From NCBI GenBank assembly GCA_964583165.1, contig CAZOVK010000023.1, positions 1-32,339 on the forward strand: a DNA stretch of 32,339 nucleotides, written 5' to 3'. The DNA comes from CAZOVK01 sp964583165 (GTDB lineage: Bacteria; Bacillota; Clostridia; Lachnospirales; WRAX01). The notes beneath the pieces were generated by a model. It was not told where the DNA came from and ran no database searches. It saw only the letters and a list, made by a program, of their open reading frames with translations. The position numbers and the translations under genes are program-made. Below, piece after piece: positions 24,763-32,328 of the stretch (the first letter of the stretch is position 1; each line of letters begins with the position of its first letter).

Positions 24763-25431
24763 CTAAGAATTTTTAATGCGTTTATCTGTACGCTTCGATA
24801 CACGTATGCCCACTTCTTGTATTAACTGAACAATCACAATCAGCAGACACACAGTAACAAGCATTACATCCTTTTGGTAGCGGTAGTAGCCGTACTGAAT
24901 GGCAATAGTTCCCAACCCACCACCACCGACAAACCCCGCCATTGCGGAATAACCCAATATAGTCGTGGCGGTTATAGCCGCCCCCGTGAGTAATGCCGGG
25001 CGTGATTCGGGCAGTAACACCTTCATAATAACCTGAAAGGTATTCGCCCCCATTGCTCTGGCCGCTTCTATCGCCCCCGCGTCCACTTCGCGCAATGCGG
25101 ATTCTACTATTCGCGCAATAAACGGCGCAGAACCTATCACCAGTGGCACAATAGTAGCTGTTGAACCAATTGTCGTACCCACAATAGCGCGTGTTAGTGG
25201 CAACACAGCCACAAGCAGAATCAGAAATGGCACAGAACGCGCCAGATTTATCGAAAACCCGAGAACGCCATATATTGGCCCAATCGGTCGCACACCATCC
25301 TTCGAGGTGACACAGAGCAAAACGCCAAGCGGTAAGCCGAACACATATCCCAAAAGCGTTGAAATAACGGTCATATAAAGAGTTTCAAGAATCCCCTGCC
25401 CCAGCAAGTTCAACATTTCAGCAGAAAACAT
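24763..25431 (-). CDS. metI: methionine ABC transporter permease MetI
   Basis: A 222-residue membrane permease with about five helices and the ABC-permease EAA loop (EAARAMGANTFQVIMKVLLPES). The ATG at 25431 (MFSAEMLNLLGQG) has GGAGGAGC a few bases upstream. It overlaps the metN stop by 14 nt, so the genes are co-translated. The upstream open frame to 25548 is out-of-frame metN sequence and is rejected as part of the protein. Confidence 0.95.
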   Translation of the reverse strand: MFSAEMLNLLGQGILETLYMTVISTLLGYVFGLPLGVLLCVTSKDGVRPIGPIYGVLGFSINLARSVPFLILLVAVLPLTRAIVGTTIGSTATIVPLVIGSAPFIARIVESALREVDAGAIEAARAMGANTFQVIMKVLLPESRPALLTGAAITATTILGYSAMAGFVGGGGLGTIAIQYGYYRYQKDVMLVTVCLLIVIVQLIQEVGIRVSKRTDKRIKNS

Positions 25432-26413
25432 GCGCTCGCTCCTCCTTGTAGAAAATGCCTTTGTCATCCAGATAACCGCGAATGCGTGAAGCACTACCCG
25501 CGTCATTCGGCAATTGCAGAACCATTTGACCAAAAGATTTACCCTCAATCGTCATTGTGTCCGCGAACAGAATATTTACAACGGCGCGGCATTCAAGCGT
25601 CATGCTGGATATAATAGGTTCAAACGCCGTCTGACCGTCAAACACAATACGCAGGGTATCGCCGCCCTCAAGAAATACAGCAGGTTTAAGCATGAGATTA
25701 CGCGCGGCCTCTGATTTGGGGTTACGAAATATCGCCGTGACTTCGCCCGTTTCAACCACGCGCCCATTGTCCATAATGGCCAAACTGTGGCAAATTTGCT
25801 CAACTACACTCATTTCATGCGTAATAATGAGCACCGTAACCCCCATTGTTCGGTTTATCTGCTCTAATAATTGCAGTATAGACGCGGTGGTTGTCGGGTC
25901 AAGGGCACTCGTCGCCTCGTCGCAGAGCAGCAACGTCGGGTTCGTCGCAAGCGCACGCGCTATGGCAACGCGCTGTTTCTGCCCGCCCGACAACTGATTG
26001 GGATAAACACTCATCTTATCCGCAAGCCCCACCATATCCAGCAAGTCAATCGCCCTTTTTCTGGCTTCCGCTTTCCCAACCCTCCCGATTTCAAGCGGAA
26101 ACGTGACATTATCCAGTACATTACGCTGGCTCAACAGATTAAAGCTCTGAAAAATCATGCCGATATTCTGCCTTATCTTGTTCAGCGCCCGAGGTTTTAG
26201 CGCCGTCAAATCAACACCATCAAACAACACCCGCCCACTCGTGGGGCGCTCCAGCAGATTGCAAAGTCGCACAAGCGTACTCTTACCTGCTCCCGACGCG
26301 CCGATAATCCCGAATATCTCGCCACGTTTAATCGTCAAACTCACATCTGTCAGCGCGTGAACCTCGCCACCTTTGACATTAAAGCTCTTACAAACTCGCT
26401 CAAAAGTTATCAT
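25418..26413 (-). CDS. metN: methionine ABC transporter ATP-binding protein MetN
   Basis: A 331-residue ATPase that powers methionine import. Walker A is GASGAGKST, signature LSGGQKQRVAIARAL, Walker B LLLCDEATSALDP and H-loop ITHEM. The C-terminal NIL domain (about 260-331, ADTMTIEGKSFGQMVLQLPN) senses methionine and inhibits the transporter. The ATG at 26413 has TAGGAGGG 6 nt upstream; the ATG 27 nt earlier has no such site. An intrinsic terminator stands 25 nt before the start, so expression is controlled by the leader described separately. Confidence 0.96.
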   Translation of the reverse strand: MITFERVCKSFNVKGGEVHALTDVSLTIKRGEIFGIIGASGAGKSTLVRLCNLLERPTSGRVLFDGVDLTALKPRALNKIRQNIGMIFQSFNLLSQRNVLDNVTFPLEIGRVGKAEARKRAIDLLDMVGLADKMSVYPNQLSGGQKQRVAIARALATNPTLLLCDEATSALDPTTTASILQLLEQINRTMGVTVLIITHEMSVVEQICHSLAIMDNGRVVETGEVTAIFRNPKSEAARNLMLKPAVFLEGGDTLRIVFDGQTAFEPIISSMTLECRAVVNILFADTMTIEGKSFGQMVLQLPNDAGSASRIRGYLDDKGIFYKEERAHVFC

Positions 26414-26434
26414 TCCCACCCTCCTAAGTCCGAC

Positions 26435-26472
26435 AAACAAAAAAGCAGAGAGTCCATAGACTCCCTGCTTTT
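26435..26472 (-). terminator. attenuator terminator in the metNIQ leader
   Basis: On the minus strand AAAAGCAGGGAGTC, a TATG loop and GACTCTCTGCTTTT form a 14-bp stem (one G-U) followed by TTGTTTG. It lies between the promoter and metN, so most transcripts would end here unless antitermination occurs. Confidence 0.85.
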
Positions 26473-26500
26473 ACCCTATATCGCAATTTTTAGGATAATC

Positions 26501-26584
26501 TCAATCAGTGCATGGAGTTATGAACGCAACATAAAAAGAACGCATCATCTCCATGCACATCAGACAGTTAAAACGCTTTTTCAT
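26501..26584 (-). CDS. methionine-rich leader peptide of metNIQ
   Basis: A 27-codon ORF with a perfect GGAGG 7 nt before its ATG, starting MKKRFNC and stopping in TGA at 26503-26501. Codons 9-14 read Met-Cys-Met-Glu-Met-Met (LMCMEMM): four Met codons in six. The same codons sit in the left arm of a 10-bp hairpin, and a terminator follows 29 nt after the stop. This is the layout of an amino-acid leader peptide (his/trp/thr type) reading methionine supply. A conserved small peptide with its own function is less likely. It was too short for ordinary gene finding. Confidence 0.75.
   Translation of the reverse strand: MKKRFNCLMCMEMMRSFYVAFITPCTD
26508..26558 (-). promoter_or_regulatory. leader hairpin over the Met codons (attenuator 1:2 stem)
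   Basis: On the minus strand GTGCATGGAG (26558-26549), containing two of the Met codons, pairs perfectly with CTCCATGCAC (26517-26508) near the end of the peptide ORF. A smaller hairpin (TATCCTA/TAGGGTA, 26497-26472) stands between it and the terminator. A ribosome on the peptide ORF would decide whether the 10-bp stem forms. Confidence 0.65.
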
Positions 26585-26616
26585 GTTTGTTCCTCCAATC
26601 AATCTTAATTTAATAT

Positions 26617-26645
26617 ATATTACCAGTATCACACATTTCTGTCAA
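26617..26645 (-). promoter_or_regulatory. promoter of the metNIQ leader
   Basis: Minus strand TTGACA (26645-26640, perfect), 17 nt, TAATAT (26622-26617) preceded by TGG (extended -10). Start near 26610 gives a leader of about 200 nt before metN. Confidence 0.7.
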
Positions 26646-26660
26646 GTGAATCTTTTAGAT

Positions 26661-27887
26661 TTACTTACCGTCAAATTCTTTAGCTATTGCGCCGTTCATT
26701 AAAGCTGTTGCCGCGAAAGCAGCCACGCCGAAACAGATAATCGCTATAAACGTCGTATTATACGCTCCACCAGCACGTTCTTGCAATGCGCTCGCTATCA
26801 TGGGGCCGACTATCGCAGAAGGAATGAGGTTAAACGTGTTCACGCTGAAATTCACCGCATAATATTTCGCGCCAAAGTTCTGATTCATTACACCGGATGA
26901 CAGGGCGGGCGAACTCGCAAAACCTGTTCCGATAAGCAACAACCCAACGAAAATGGGTATAACGCTATTCAGCAGAGCGCCCATATACAGACTGATACCC
27001 GCGCATAAGATGACCGAACAGGCAATAAACATGGACCTCTTGCGCCCGAGTTTGTCCATTAACACGCCAAAAAGCACGCGCCCTCCGCCATTAAATACGC
27101 TGACCATTAGACCTAGAACGGCAGGCGCCCCGAAAGCGGCGGCTATTGTCGCCGCGCTGTTCATTACCATCAGACCGCCGGATGCAATGATAATATTCCA
27201 CGAGAAGAAAATCCAGAATGTACGTGTTTTCATCATCTTTGACGGCGGGTAGTCTTTTACGCCGCTCATTGGCGCTGTTTGATTGGGTTTTAGCGCAATT
27301 TGAGTGGGTATTTTTATGAAGAAAGAGCCAATAATTATAACAGGCGTGATTATTACCGCAAGCACGAAAAACGCATGAAACAAACCAAGGTTGACAATGA
27401 GCACATTCACGACACTGCCCAAAACCATGCCGCCCATGCCATAGCCCATAAGCAGAATACCCGACGCAAAGCCGGCGTTAAGCGGGAACCACTTGATGAC
27501 TGCGCCAAGAACAGCGTTATATGCCATTCCAACACCGCCGCCACAGAATACGCCATAGAATATGACCAGTTGTATTAAACTCACGCCGGGTTCGGCGGAA
27601 TTAAGACGCGAAACACAGAAAAACCCTAAAAACAACAGAACAGATGCCATGAGGATAACAATATTATGCCGTATTCGCGCCGTCAGTTTGCCACCGACAA
27701 AACCACCGATACAGAAAAAAGCCAAAGAAACTGTGAATGGCATAGACAAATCGGTAAGCGTCCATGTTGTATAGACAGCCGAAAACGGCGCTTTGAAGAT
27801 TGACCAGCCATAAATAAGCCCCAAAAACAACATCATAATAATTCCGACTGTCAGAATTATGTATCGGTTCGGCTCGCTAATTCTCAT
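26661..27887 (-). CDS. MFS transporter, OFA (oxalate/formate antiporter-like) family
   Basis: A 408-residue, 12-helix major facilitator. Family features include YGWSIFKAPF in helix 1, GGFVGGKLTARIRHN at the helix 2-3 loop, GVGMAYNAVLGAVIKWFP and GILLMGYGMGGMVLGS. The helix 8-9 loop is LMDKLGRKRSMF. OFA members exchange small carboxylates or related anions; the substrate here is unknown. The ATG at 27887 is preferred because GGGGGA lies just upstream; an ATG 12 nt earlier is possible. It has its own promoter in the divergent gap. Confidence 0.9.
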   Translation of the reverse strand: MRISEPNRYIILTVGIIMMLFLGLIYGWSIFKAPFSAVYTTWTLTDLSMPFTVSLAFFCIGGFVGGKLTARIRHNIVILMASVLLFLGFFCVSRLNSAEPGVSLIQLVIFYGVFCGGGVGMAYNAVLGAVIKWFPLNAGFASGILLMGYGMGGMVLGSVVNVLIVNLGLFHAFFVLAVIITPVIIIGSFFIKIPTQIALKPNQTAPMSGVKDYPPSKMMKTRTFWIFFSWNIIIASGGLMVMNSAATIAAAFGAPAVLGLMVSVFNGGGRVLFGVLMDKLGRKRSMFIACSVILCAGISLYMGALLNSVIPIFVGLLLIGTGFASSPALSSGVMNQNFGAKYYAVNFSVNTFNLIPSAIVGPMIASALQERAGGAYNTTFIAIICFGVAAFAATALMNGAIAKEFDGK

Positions 27888-27910
27888 ATATTCCCCCATT
27901 CAACCCTGTT

Positions 27911-27939
27911 AGTATAATCTCGCGATAATAATTTGTCAA
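27911..27939 (-). promoter_or_regulatory. promoter of the MFS transporter gene
   Basis: Minus strand TTGACA (27939-27934, perfect), 17 nt, TATACT (27916-27911). The transcription start falls near 27904, leaving a very short leader. Confidence 0.8.
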
Positions 27940-27961
27940 GATATGAAATCTGGTGAAAATA

Positions 27962-27970
27962 TGTTATAAT
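27962..27970 (+). promoter_or_regulatory. extended -10 promoter of the unknown gene at 27999
   Basis: TGTTATAAT: a perfect TATAAT (27965-27970) preceded by TGT. No good -35 lies at the right distance (TATGAA at 27942-27947), as is allowed for extended -10 promoters. It is back to back with the MFS promoter. Confidence 0.6.
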
Positions 27971-27998
27971 GACTTCAATCAAATTTTTAGGAGGGCTT

Positions 27999-28697
27999 AT
28001 GGAGATACGCAATTACAGTGATTTTGTGACCGCCTTGCGTAAAAGCGGTTTCAGTATGAGCGGCGGCGCGACCGAGGGCATTTTTGCGCTAATCGATTGG
28101 AGCTGGACAGCGCCCGCGCCATATGACACGCCCGTGCGCTGGCACACCGGGGATATTGAAACCGACCCGTGGGAGTGGCGTATGAGGGTTCTAGACGAAG
28201 AGGACGACATCGCCTACGCCAAGTTCTTCTTCAAAAAGACTGGCTTCATCACGCGCGAGTGGTACCCCTACTTTCTTGCGGTTCGGCGCGGCAATGCCGA
28301 GTTTGAGCAGGACTATATGAACGGAAAGTTTAGCCGAACGGCGAAGTGTGTCTATGAGATTCTGCGCAACTGTGACATGATGCCCGCTGATGTTATTAAG
28401 AAAGAGGCTGCGGCAGGCATTGAAACCAAAACAGCGTTTGAGAAGGCTTTAATTGAGTTGCAGATGAAATTTTACATCACCATGTGCGGGCGGCGGCATA
28501 AGGTGAACACAGAAGGCGAACAGTATGGTTGGGCTTCGTCTGTATTCTGCACGGTTGAACGCTTCTGGGGTGATGACATGTTCGAGAGAGCCTCAAAAAT
28601 CAGCGTGAATGAAGCCGTCGAAGCTATTACGGAGCAGGTTTTCAAACTGAACCCAACGGCTGACCCCAAGAAAGTGACCAAGTTTATTACAGGTTAG
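27999..28697 (+). CDS. uncharacterised protein, possibly AlkZ-related
   Basis: A 232-residue soluble, acidic protein. The start at 27999 has AGGAGGG upstream; the in-frame ATG at 27969 overlaps the -10 element and is rejected. The first half is rich in Trp (IDWSWTAPAP, TDPWEWRMR, REWYPYF), and the middle has a helical DNA-binding-like stretch (SRTAKCVYEILRNCDMMPADVIKKEAA). The second half has YITMCGRRHKVNTEGEQYGW. I have a weak recollection of database proteins named AlkZ-related with this layout, which would suggest a winged-helix glycosylase-like fold, but I see no catalytic motif I can name. Confidence 0.75.
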   Translation: MEIRNYSDFVTALRKSGFSMSGGATEGIFALIDWSWTAPAPYDTPVRWHTGDIETDPWEWRMRVLDEEDDIAYAKFFFKKTGFITREWYPYFLAVRRGNAEFEQDYMNGKFSRTAKCVYEILRNCDMMPADVIKKEAAAGIETKTAFEKALIELQMKFYITMCGRRHKVNTEGEQYGWASSVFCTVERFWGDDMFERASKISVNEAVEAITEQVFKLNPTADPKKVTKFITG

Positions 28698-28703
28698 AAG
28701 TCA

Positions 28704-28732
28704 AAAAGGCATGTCCGTACATGCCTTTTGTA
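28704..28732. terminator. bidirectional terminator between convergent genes
   Basis: AAAAGGCATGT (28704-28714), CCGT loop, ACATGCCTTTT (28719-28729): an 11-bp perfect stem with T runs on both strands. It serves the unknown gene on the plus strand and the metallopeptidase operon on the minus strand. Confidence 0.85.
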
Positions 28733-30049
28733 TTACTCCCGCTTCAACGCCCCACTTTGAATATAGTCATAGCGTTTGCGCAAATCCCCAGTGTTTTCGC
28801 CCGAATAGTGATTTACACGCTCAAACCACGTGGTGAAATTCGGCTTCTCTCCGCTTCTTGTCATGTGGAGTATGTCAAGCACAACATTATCGAGCGAATA
28901 TTTATTGCCCGACTTTTCACGTATCAGCGCATCAGTTTCTATCATGTAAATCAGACCGCGCCCGTATGGGAGCCTTTGAGTTTCGCGTTTCGTCCAATAC
29001 AGTTGTGACGCCTCACTTGCTGGCATTGCGATGTATGGGTTTTCGTAATATCGATTGAGTTTCGCGTTAACAGCCGCCGCAAACTCGTCTTCTGTAATCA
29101 AGCCAAATCGGCGCGGCAATTCACAGCAGTAAAACTCAGCCGTACCCTCGTTATACCACACCACGTCTTCGGTATCATCCGATAAATGGGGCCAACGGTG
29201 AACCATTTCGTGCGCAAGTAGGTTTTTAATACTATCCAATGATGGTGGGTTCGCGTCTGAATAACCGAACATGAACGCCTTACCGAGCGCCGTACCACCG
29301 CCACTCTTAATGAAAGGGTCACGCCGCGCATAGACTGTGTATCCCGTGTCTGGCTCTTCAAAGAACAGACTCATATGCTTGTAGAGCTGTTCAACATATC
29401 TCGCCACAGGTTCAACTTCAAAACCGGCTTTACCAAACCAGACAAACGCGAAATCCTCATAATTTGGGTCGCGCCAGATGTTGGGTAATCCCACGGCGAA
29501 GTAGGAGAAGCCCAAGCTTTCTATTGTTTGCTCACCTGTTATCGGTGTATTCACGCCAAAATCCGTGATAGCTTGTGCATCTTTGGGTATAGCGGACAAA
29601 TCCCATTCGAGTGTGCAGTCCATTTTTTCGACAGACGGGAACATCAAAACCGTCCAAAACGCGCCGTTCGCGCCACCTTCTTCCGCGCGGAAATCAAAAT
29701 ACGGGCTAGACGTATAGTTCTCAGGCAAAACGCGTGTTGTGACAGTGTATTTGACTGAAAGCTTGCCGATTATATCCCTTTCCGCCGTCCATGCGCCAAT
29801 CTTGACATGATTTACCTGCCCTTGCCTTTCGGCATAAACAAGCTTCACTACCCCGTTCTCGTCTGTTACGCTGAAACTATCATCAACAATGGCCGCGCAT
29901 GGTATAGACGCGGCCGTGACAGTGCGTGTGAGAATTTCATGCCATGCGCTTGCCTGTATGTACGATTCCATAGTTACTTCCATAGCCGTTACGGTGTTTT
30001 CTTCCCATATAGGCTTTAGGCTGTAACATGTCTTCACTGCTTCGCTCAT
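28733..30049 (-). CDS. putative zinc metallopeptidase (gluzincin-like, HEMVH)
   Basis: A 438-residue protein with no signal peptide or membrane segment. A zinc-site motif HEMVHRW is followed 17 residues later by Glu in WYNEGTAEFY, the pattern of M1/M61-type gluzincins. Upstream SGGGTALGKAFMFGY resembles the strand region before the active site in M61 peptidases. The N-terminal half (about 1-200) is beta-rich and may be the M1/M61 N-terminal domain. It overlaps the PLP lyase gene by 4 nt (ATGA), so it belongs to that operon. The substrate is unknown, and I cannot assign a named family with certainty. Confidence 0.78.
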   Translation of the reverse strand: MSEAVKTCYSLKPIWEENTVTAMEVTMESYIQASAWHEILTRTVTAASIPCAAIVDDSFSVTDENGVVKLVYAERQGQVNHVKIGAWTAERDIIGKLSVKYTVTTRVLPENYTSSPYFDFRAEEGGANGAFWTVLMFPSVEKMDCTLEWDLSAIPKDAQAITDFGVNTPITGEQTIESLGFSYFAVGLPNIWRDPNYEDFAFVWFGKAGFEVEPVARYVEQLYKHMSLFFEEPDTGYTVYARRDPFIKSGGGTALGKAFMFGYSDANPPSLDSIKNLLAHEMVHRWPHLSDDTEDVVWYNEGTAEFYCCELPRRFGLITEDEFAAAVNAKLNRYYENPYIAMPASEASQLYWTKRETQRLPYGRGLIYMIETDALIREKSGNKYSLDNVVLDILHMTRSGEKPNFTTWFERVNHYSGENTGDLRKRYDYIQSGALKRE

Positions 30050-31218
30050 TTCAATTCCCCCAAGGCGCGTTCAAGGTTTTCGAGCGCCAAATTGATTATA
30101 CGGCGTGGCGTTGTGAGGTTAATACGTGAGAAAACGGGGCTCCCGTAGACCGAACCCGCTTCTGGGTTTATGAACGCACGTTCGATTAGAAAGTTCATCA
30201 TCTCGGCTTCAGTCTTGAACATCGCGCTCCAGTCAAGCCACAAACAGAAACAGCCCTCCAGCGGAGAAATCACTACGGTTGGCGCATGTTTGCGCATGAA
30301 TTCAATGACAATTCGCGCGTTTCCAAATGTGTAATCGCGCATTGCGTTAAGCCATTCTCGCCCATCTGTTGTATAAGCCCCTAAAATCGCGGCATACGCA
30401 AGTGGGTCAATACTGCCATAGTGGTCAGCGTCGCGCTGGCGTATAAATCGTGAGCGGAGGATAGAGTCTTCTATTATAATGTTCGCGTGGTTCACACCCG
30501 TAAAATTAAATGCCTTACCCAAAGAAGTCGCGACAATACCATGCTTTGACGCGCCCGCGATTTCTATATAAGACGGCGTGCGCCGCCCATCAAAAATGAC
30601 CTCCGCGAAAATCTCGTCAGAGAACACAAAAACATCATACTTGTTTGCCAAATACGCTATGCGCTCTAACTCTTCCGAGCGCCAAATACGCCCGATTGGG
30701 TTCTGTGGGTTACAGAGTACATATAGCTTGTTCGCGGGGTCACTCATCTTGCGTTCAAGGTCATCGAAGTTTATTGAGTAATAACCGCCCTCATTCACCA
30801 GTTCATTGCGGACAATATTACGCCCAAGCCGCCGCGCCGCCTGTTCATATCTATGATAAACGGGCGGTGAGATGATAACGCCATCATTCGGGTTCGTCAA
30901 CAACCTAATCGCCGTAGCCACAGAAAAAATCGTGCCATGTGACGGTATGACCCAATTCGGCTCTATACTAAAACCCCGTTCTGTCGCCATCCACCAACGA
31001 ACAGCGTTACGATACTTCGAGTCGACTAACGTAAACCCAAATAAGCCATTCTTCACACATTCGCCCATAGACTTTATTATCGAAGGCGCTGTCATAAAGT
31101 CCATTTCGGCCGCTGAGAAATTCATGAGCCCGCGCCGCTTCACGGCTTCGGGCGTTGTGAGCGATTTCAGGTTTGAGCTATCGTCACGCTGAACCATATT
31201 ATCAAAGTCATACTGCAA
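30046..31218 (-). CDS. PatB/MalY-type PLP-dependent C-S lyase (aminotransferase class I/II)
   Basis: A 390-residue fold-type I PLP enzyme. The PLP lysine is in TSLGKAFNFTG (Ser-x-x-Lys-x-Phe-Asn, typical of MalY/PatB), with CNPQNPIGRIW and VFSDEIFAEVIFDG as the cofactor Asn and Asp segments. The N-terminus MQYDFDN with FSAAEMDFMTAPSI also fits MalY/PatB. Such enzymes cleave cystathionine or cysteine by beta-elimination, giving aminoacrylate. The RidA gene 2 nt upstream supports this chemistry. A true aminotransferase is the alternative. Confidence 0.88.
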   Translation of the reverse strand: MQYDFDNMVQRDDSSNLKSLTTPEAVKRRGLMNFSAAEMDFMTAPSIIKSMGECVKNGLFGFTLVDSKYRNAVRWWMATERGFSIEPNWVIPSHGTIFSVATAIRLLTNPNDGVIISPPVYHRYEQAARRLGRNIVRNELVNEGGYYSINFDDLERKMSDPANKLYVLCNPQNPIGRIWRSEELERIAYLANKYDVFVFSDEIFAEVIFDGRRTPSYIEIAGASKHGIVATSLGKAFNFTGVNHANIIIEDSILRSRFIRQRDADHYGSIDPLAYAAILGAYTTDGREWLNAMRDYTFGNARIVIEFMRKHAPTVVISPLEGCFCLWLDWSAMFKTEAEMMNFLIERAFINPEAGSVYGSPVFSRINLTTPRRIINLALENLERALGELK

Positions 31219-31220
31219 GA

Positions 31221-31688
31221 TTAGTTACCTTCCTTTATCTCGAATATGGCTTCAATCTCTACGGTGACGTTCATGGGTAATTGGTTCGTGCCAACAGCTG
31301 TTCGCGCATGGCGGCCGATTTCGCCGAAGATGTTGTAGAGTAACTCTGATGCGGCGTTTATGACTATGTGTTGCTTGTCGAACCCTACTTCACTGGCCAC
31401 AAACGCCTGCAGCTTAACACATTGCGCGATTCTATCCAAATCACCCGTAAAACCATAGAGCGCGCCTAGCATATTCATAATGCACATACGCGCGGCTTCT
31501 TGCGCATATTCGATACTGCGCTCACTACCGACTTTGCCCGTAAACTGAGGCTTACCGTCGCGCATGGGCACTTGCCCTGACACAAACAACAGATTCCCTG
31601 TGCGTCTGACGGGTATATACATAGCGCCGGGCGGCGATGACGGCGGCAATTCAAGGCCTAGTTCAAATATACGTTGTTCAATATACAT
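31221..31688 (-). CDS. RidA/YjgF family enamine/imine deaminase
   Basis: A 155-residue member of the RidA superfamily, of the longer YjgF-like subgroup. Conserved parts are GNLLFVSGQVPMRDGKP, the central AARMCIMNMLGALYG, and HARTAVGTNQLPMNVTVEIEAIFEI, where the Arg in ARTAVG is the usual substrate-binding Arg. RidA proteins hydrolyse reactive enamines such as 2-aminoacrylate made by PLP lyases, which fits the next gene. Its start overlaps the end of the regulator gene by 11 nt. Confidence 0.93.
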   Translation of the reverse strand: MYIEQRIFELGLELPPSSPPGAMYIPVRRTGNLLFVSGQVPMRDGKPQFTGKVGSERSIEYAQEAARMCIMNMLGALYGFTGDLDRIAQCVKLQAFVASEVGFDKQHIVINAASELLYNIFGEIGRHARTAVGTNQLPMNVTVEIEAIFEIKEGN

Positions 31689-32328
31689 GGTTCACCCCAT
31701 TTGTCCTGTCCTCAATTTCTTTTATGTACTTATATACCGTATATCGCGATACACCAAGTCGTTCAGAAATATACGGCACAGATTTCTGGAATCGGAACGC
31801 GCCCATTTCCATAAGCATCTCAATCATCTTCATGCGCTCAGCCTTGCGCATTTTGTTCACGGGAACACCGATATTTTCAGCGCATGTGTTGAAAATCTGT
31901 TCCAAATGTCTGCCGAGGTTAATGTCAATCTCGGCGTTTAAGTCAGAATTGACATTAACAATCTCCGCTATGAAGCGGCTTAGTTCGCCGAGAGCCGTAT
32001 AGTCAAAGTTAATACCGAGCGCAAGCCAATAACCGTCGCCCTTGATGTTGATTGTGCTCGATTTAATAGTCTTGCCGCTACTTGAAATGACGAAGTGGTT
32101 GATATAGTCCTTATCAGTAAGTTTCTTGTACCCCTCATCCGTTTCGTTGCCATAGATGTCGGCCGTCGAGCCGACTTTGCGCCCCGATACCTGGTTGTTG
32201 AAAATGGCCAAAATCGGGTGACTGGGCTTCGTCATGTCATGTACGAGCGTTTCACAGCGTCCGCCGAACATCAGCGCAATGGCCTCCGCGAGTCGGCAAA
32301 GAAAATCTAGGGCCTGTTCCCTATTCAT
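31678..32328 (-). CDS. YheO/DauR-like transcriptional regulator (PAS plus HTH)
   Basis: A 216-residue regulator. The N-terminal YheO-like PAS domain (about 10-115: FGGRCETLVHDM, FNNQVSGRKVGS, YWLALGINFDYT) is followed by a helical linker and a C-terminal HTH (VPYISERLGVSRYTVYKYIKEIE). DauR-type proteins regulate amino-acid catabolic operons and are often found beside RidA genes, so it probably controls this operon. The ATG at 32328 has AGGGG 6 nt upstream, close to the window edge; the promoter lies outside. Confidence 0.92.
   Translation of the reverse strand: MNREQALDFLCRLAEAIALMFGGRCETLVHDMTKPSHPILAIFNNQVSGRKVGSTADIYGNETDEGYKKLTDKDYINHFVISSSGKTIKSSTINIKGDGYWLALGINFDYTALGELSRFIAEIVNVNSDLNAEIDINLGRHLEQIFNTCAENIGVPVNKMRKAERMKMIEMLMEMGAFRFQKSVPYISERLGVSRYTVYKYIKEIEDRTNGVNHVY

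Noticed and set aside
25432..25548. 39-residue N-terminal extension of MetI
   Set aside because: It overlaps metN in another frame and lacks hydrophobic character. The ATG at 25431 has a strong ribosome binding site.
26414..26645. SAM-I riboswitch or Met T-box upstream of metN
   Set aside because: No T-box TGGNACCGCG element and no S-box core motifs are present. The leader is instead explained by a peptide ORF, a hairpin and a terminator.
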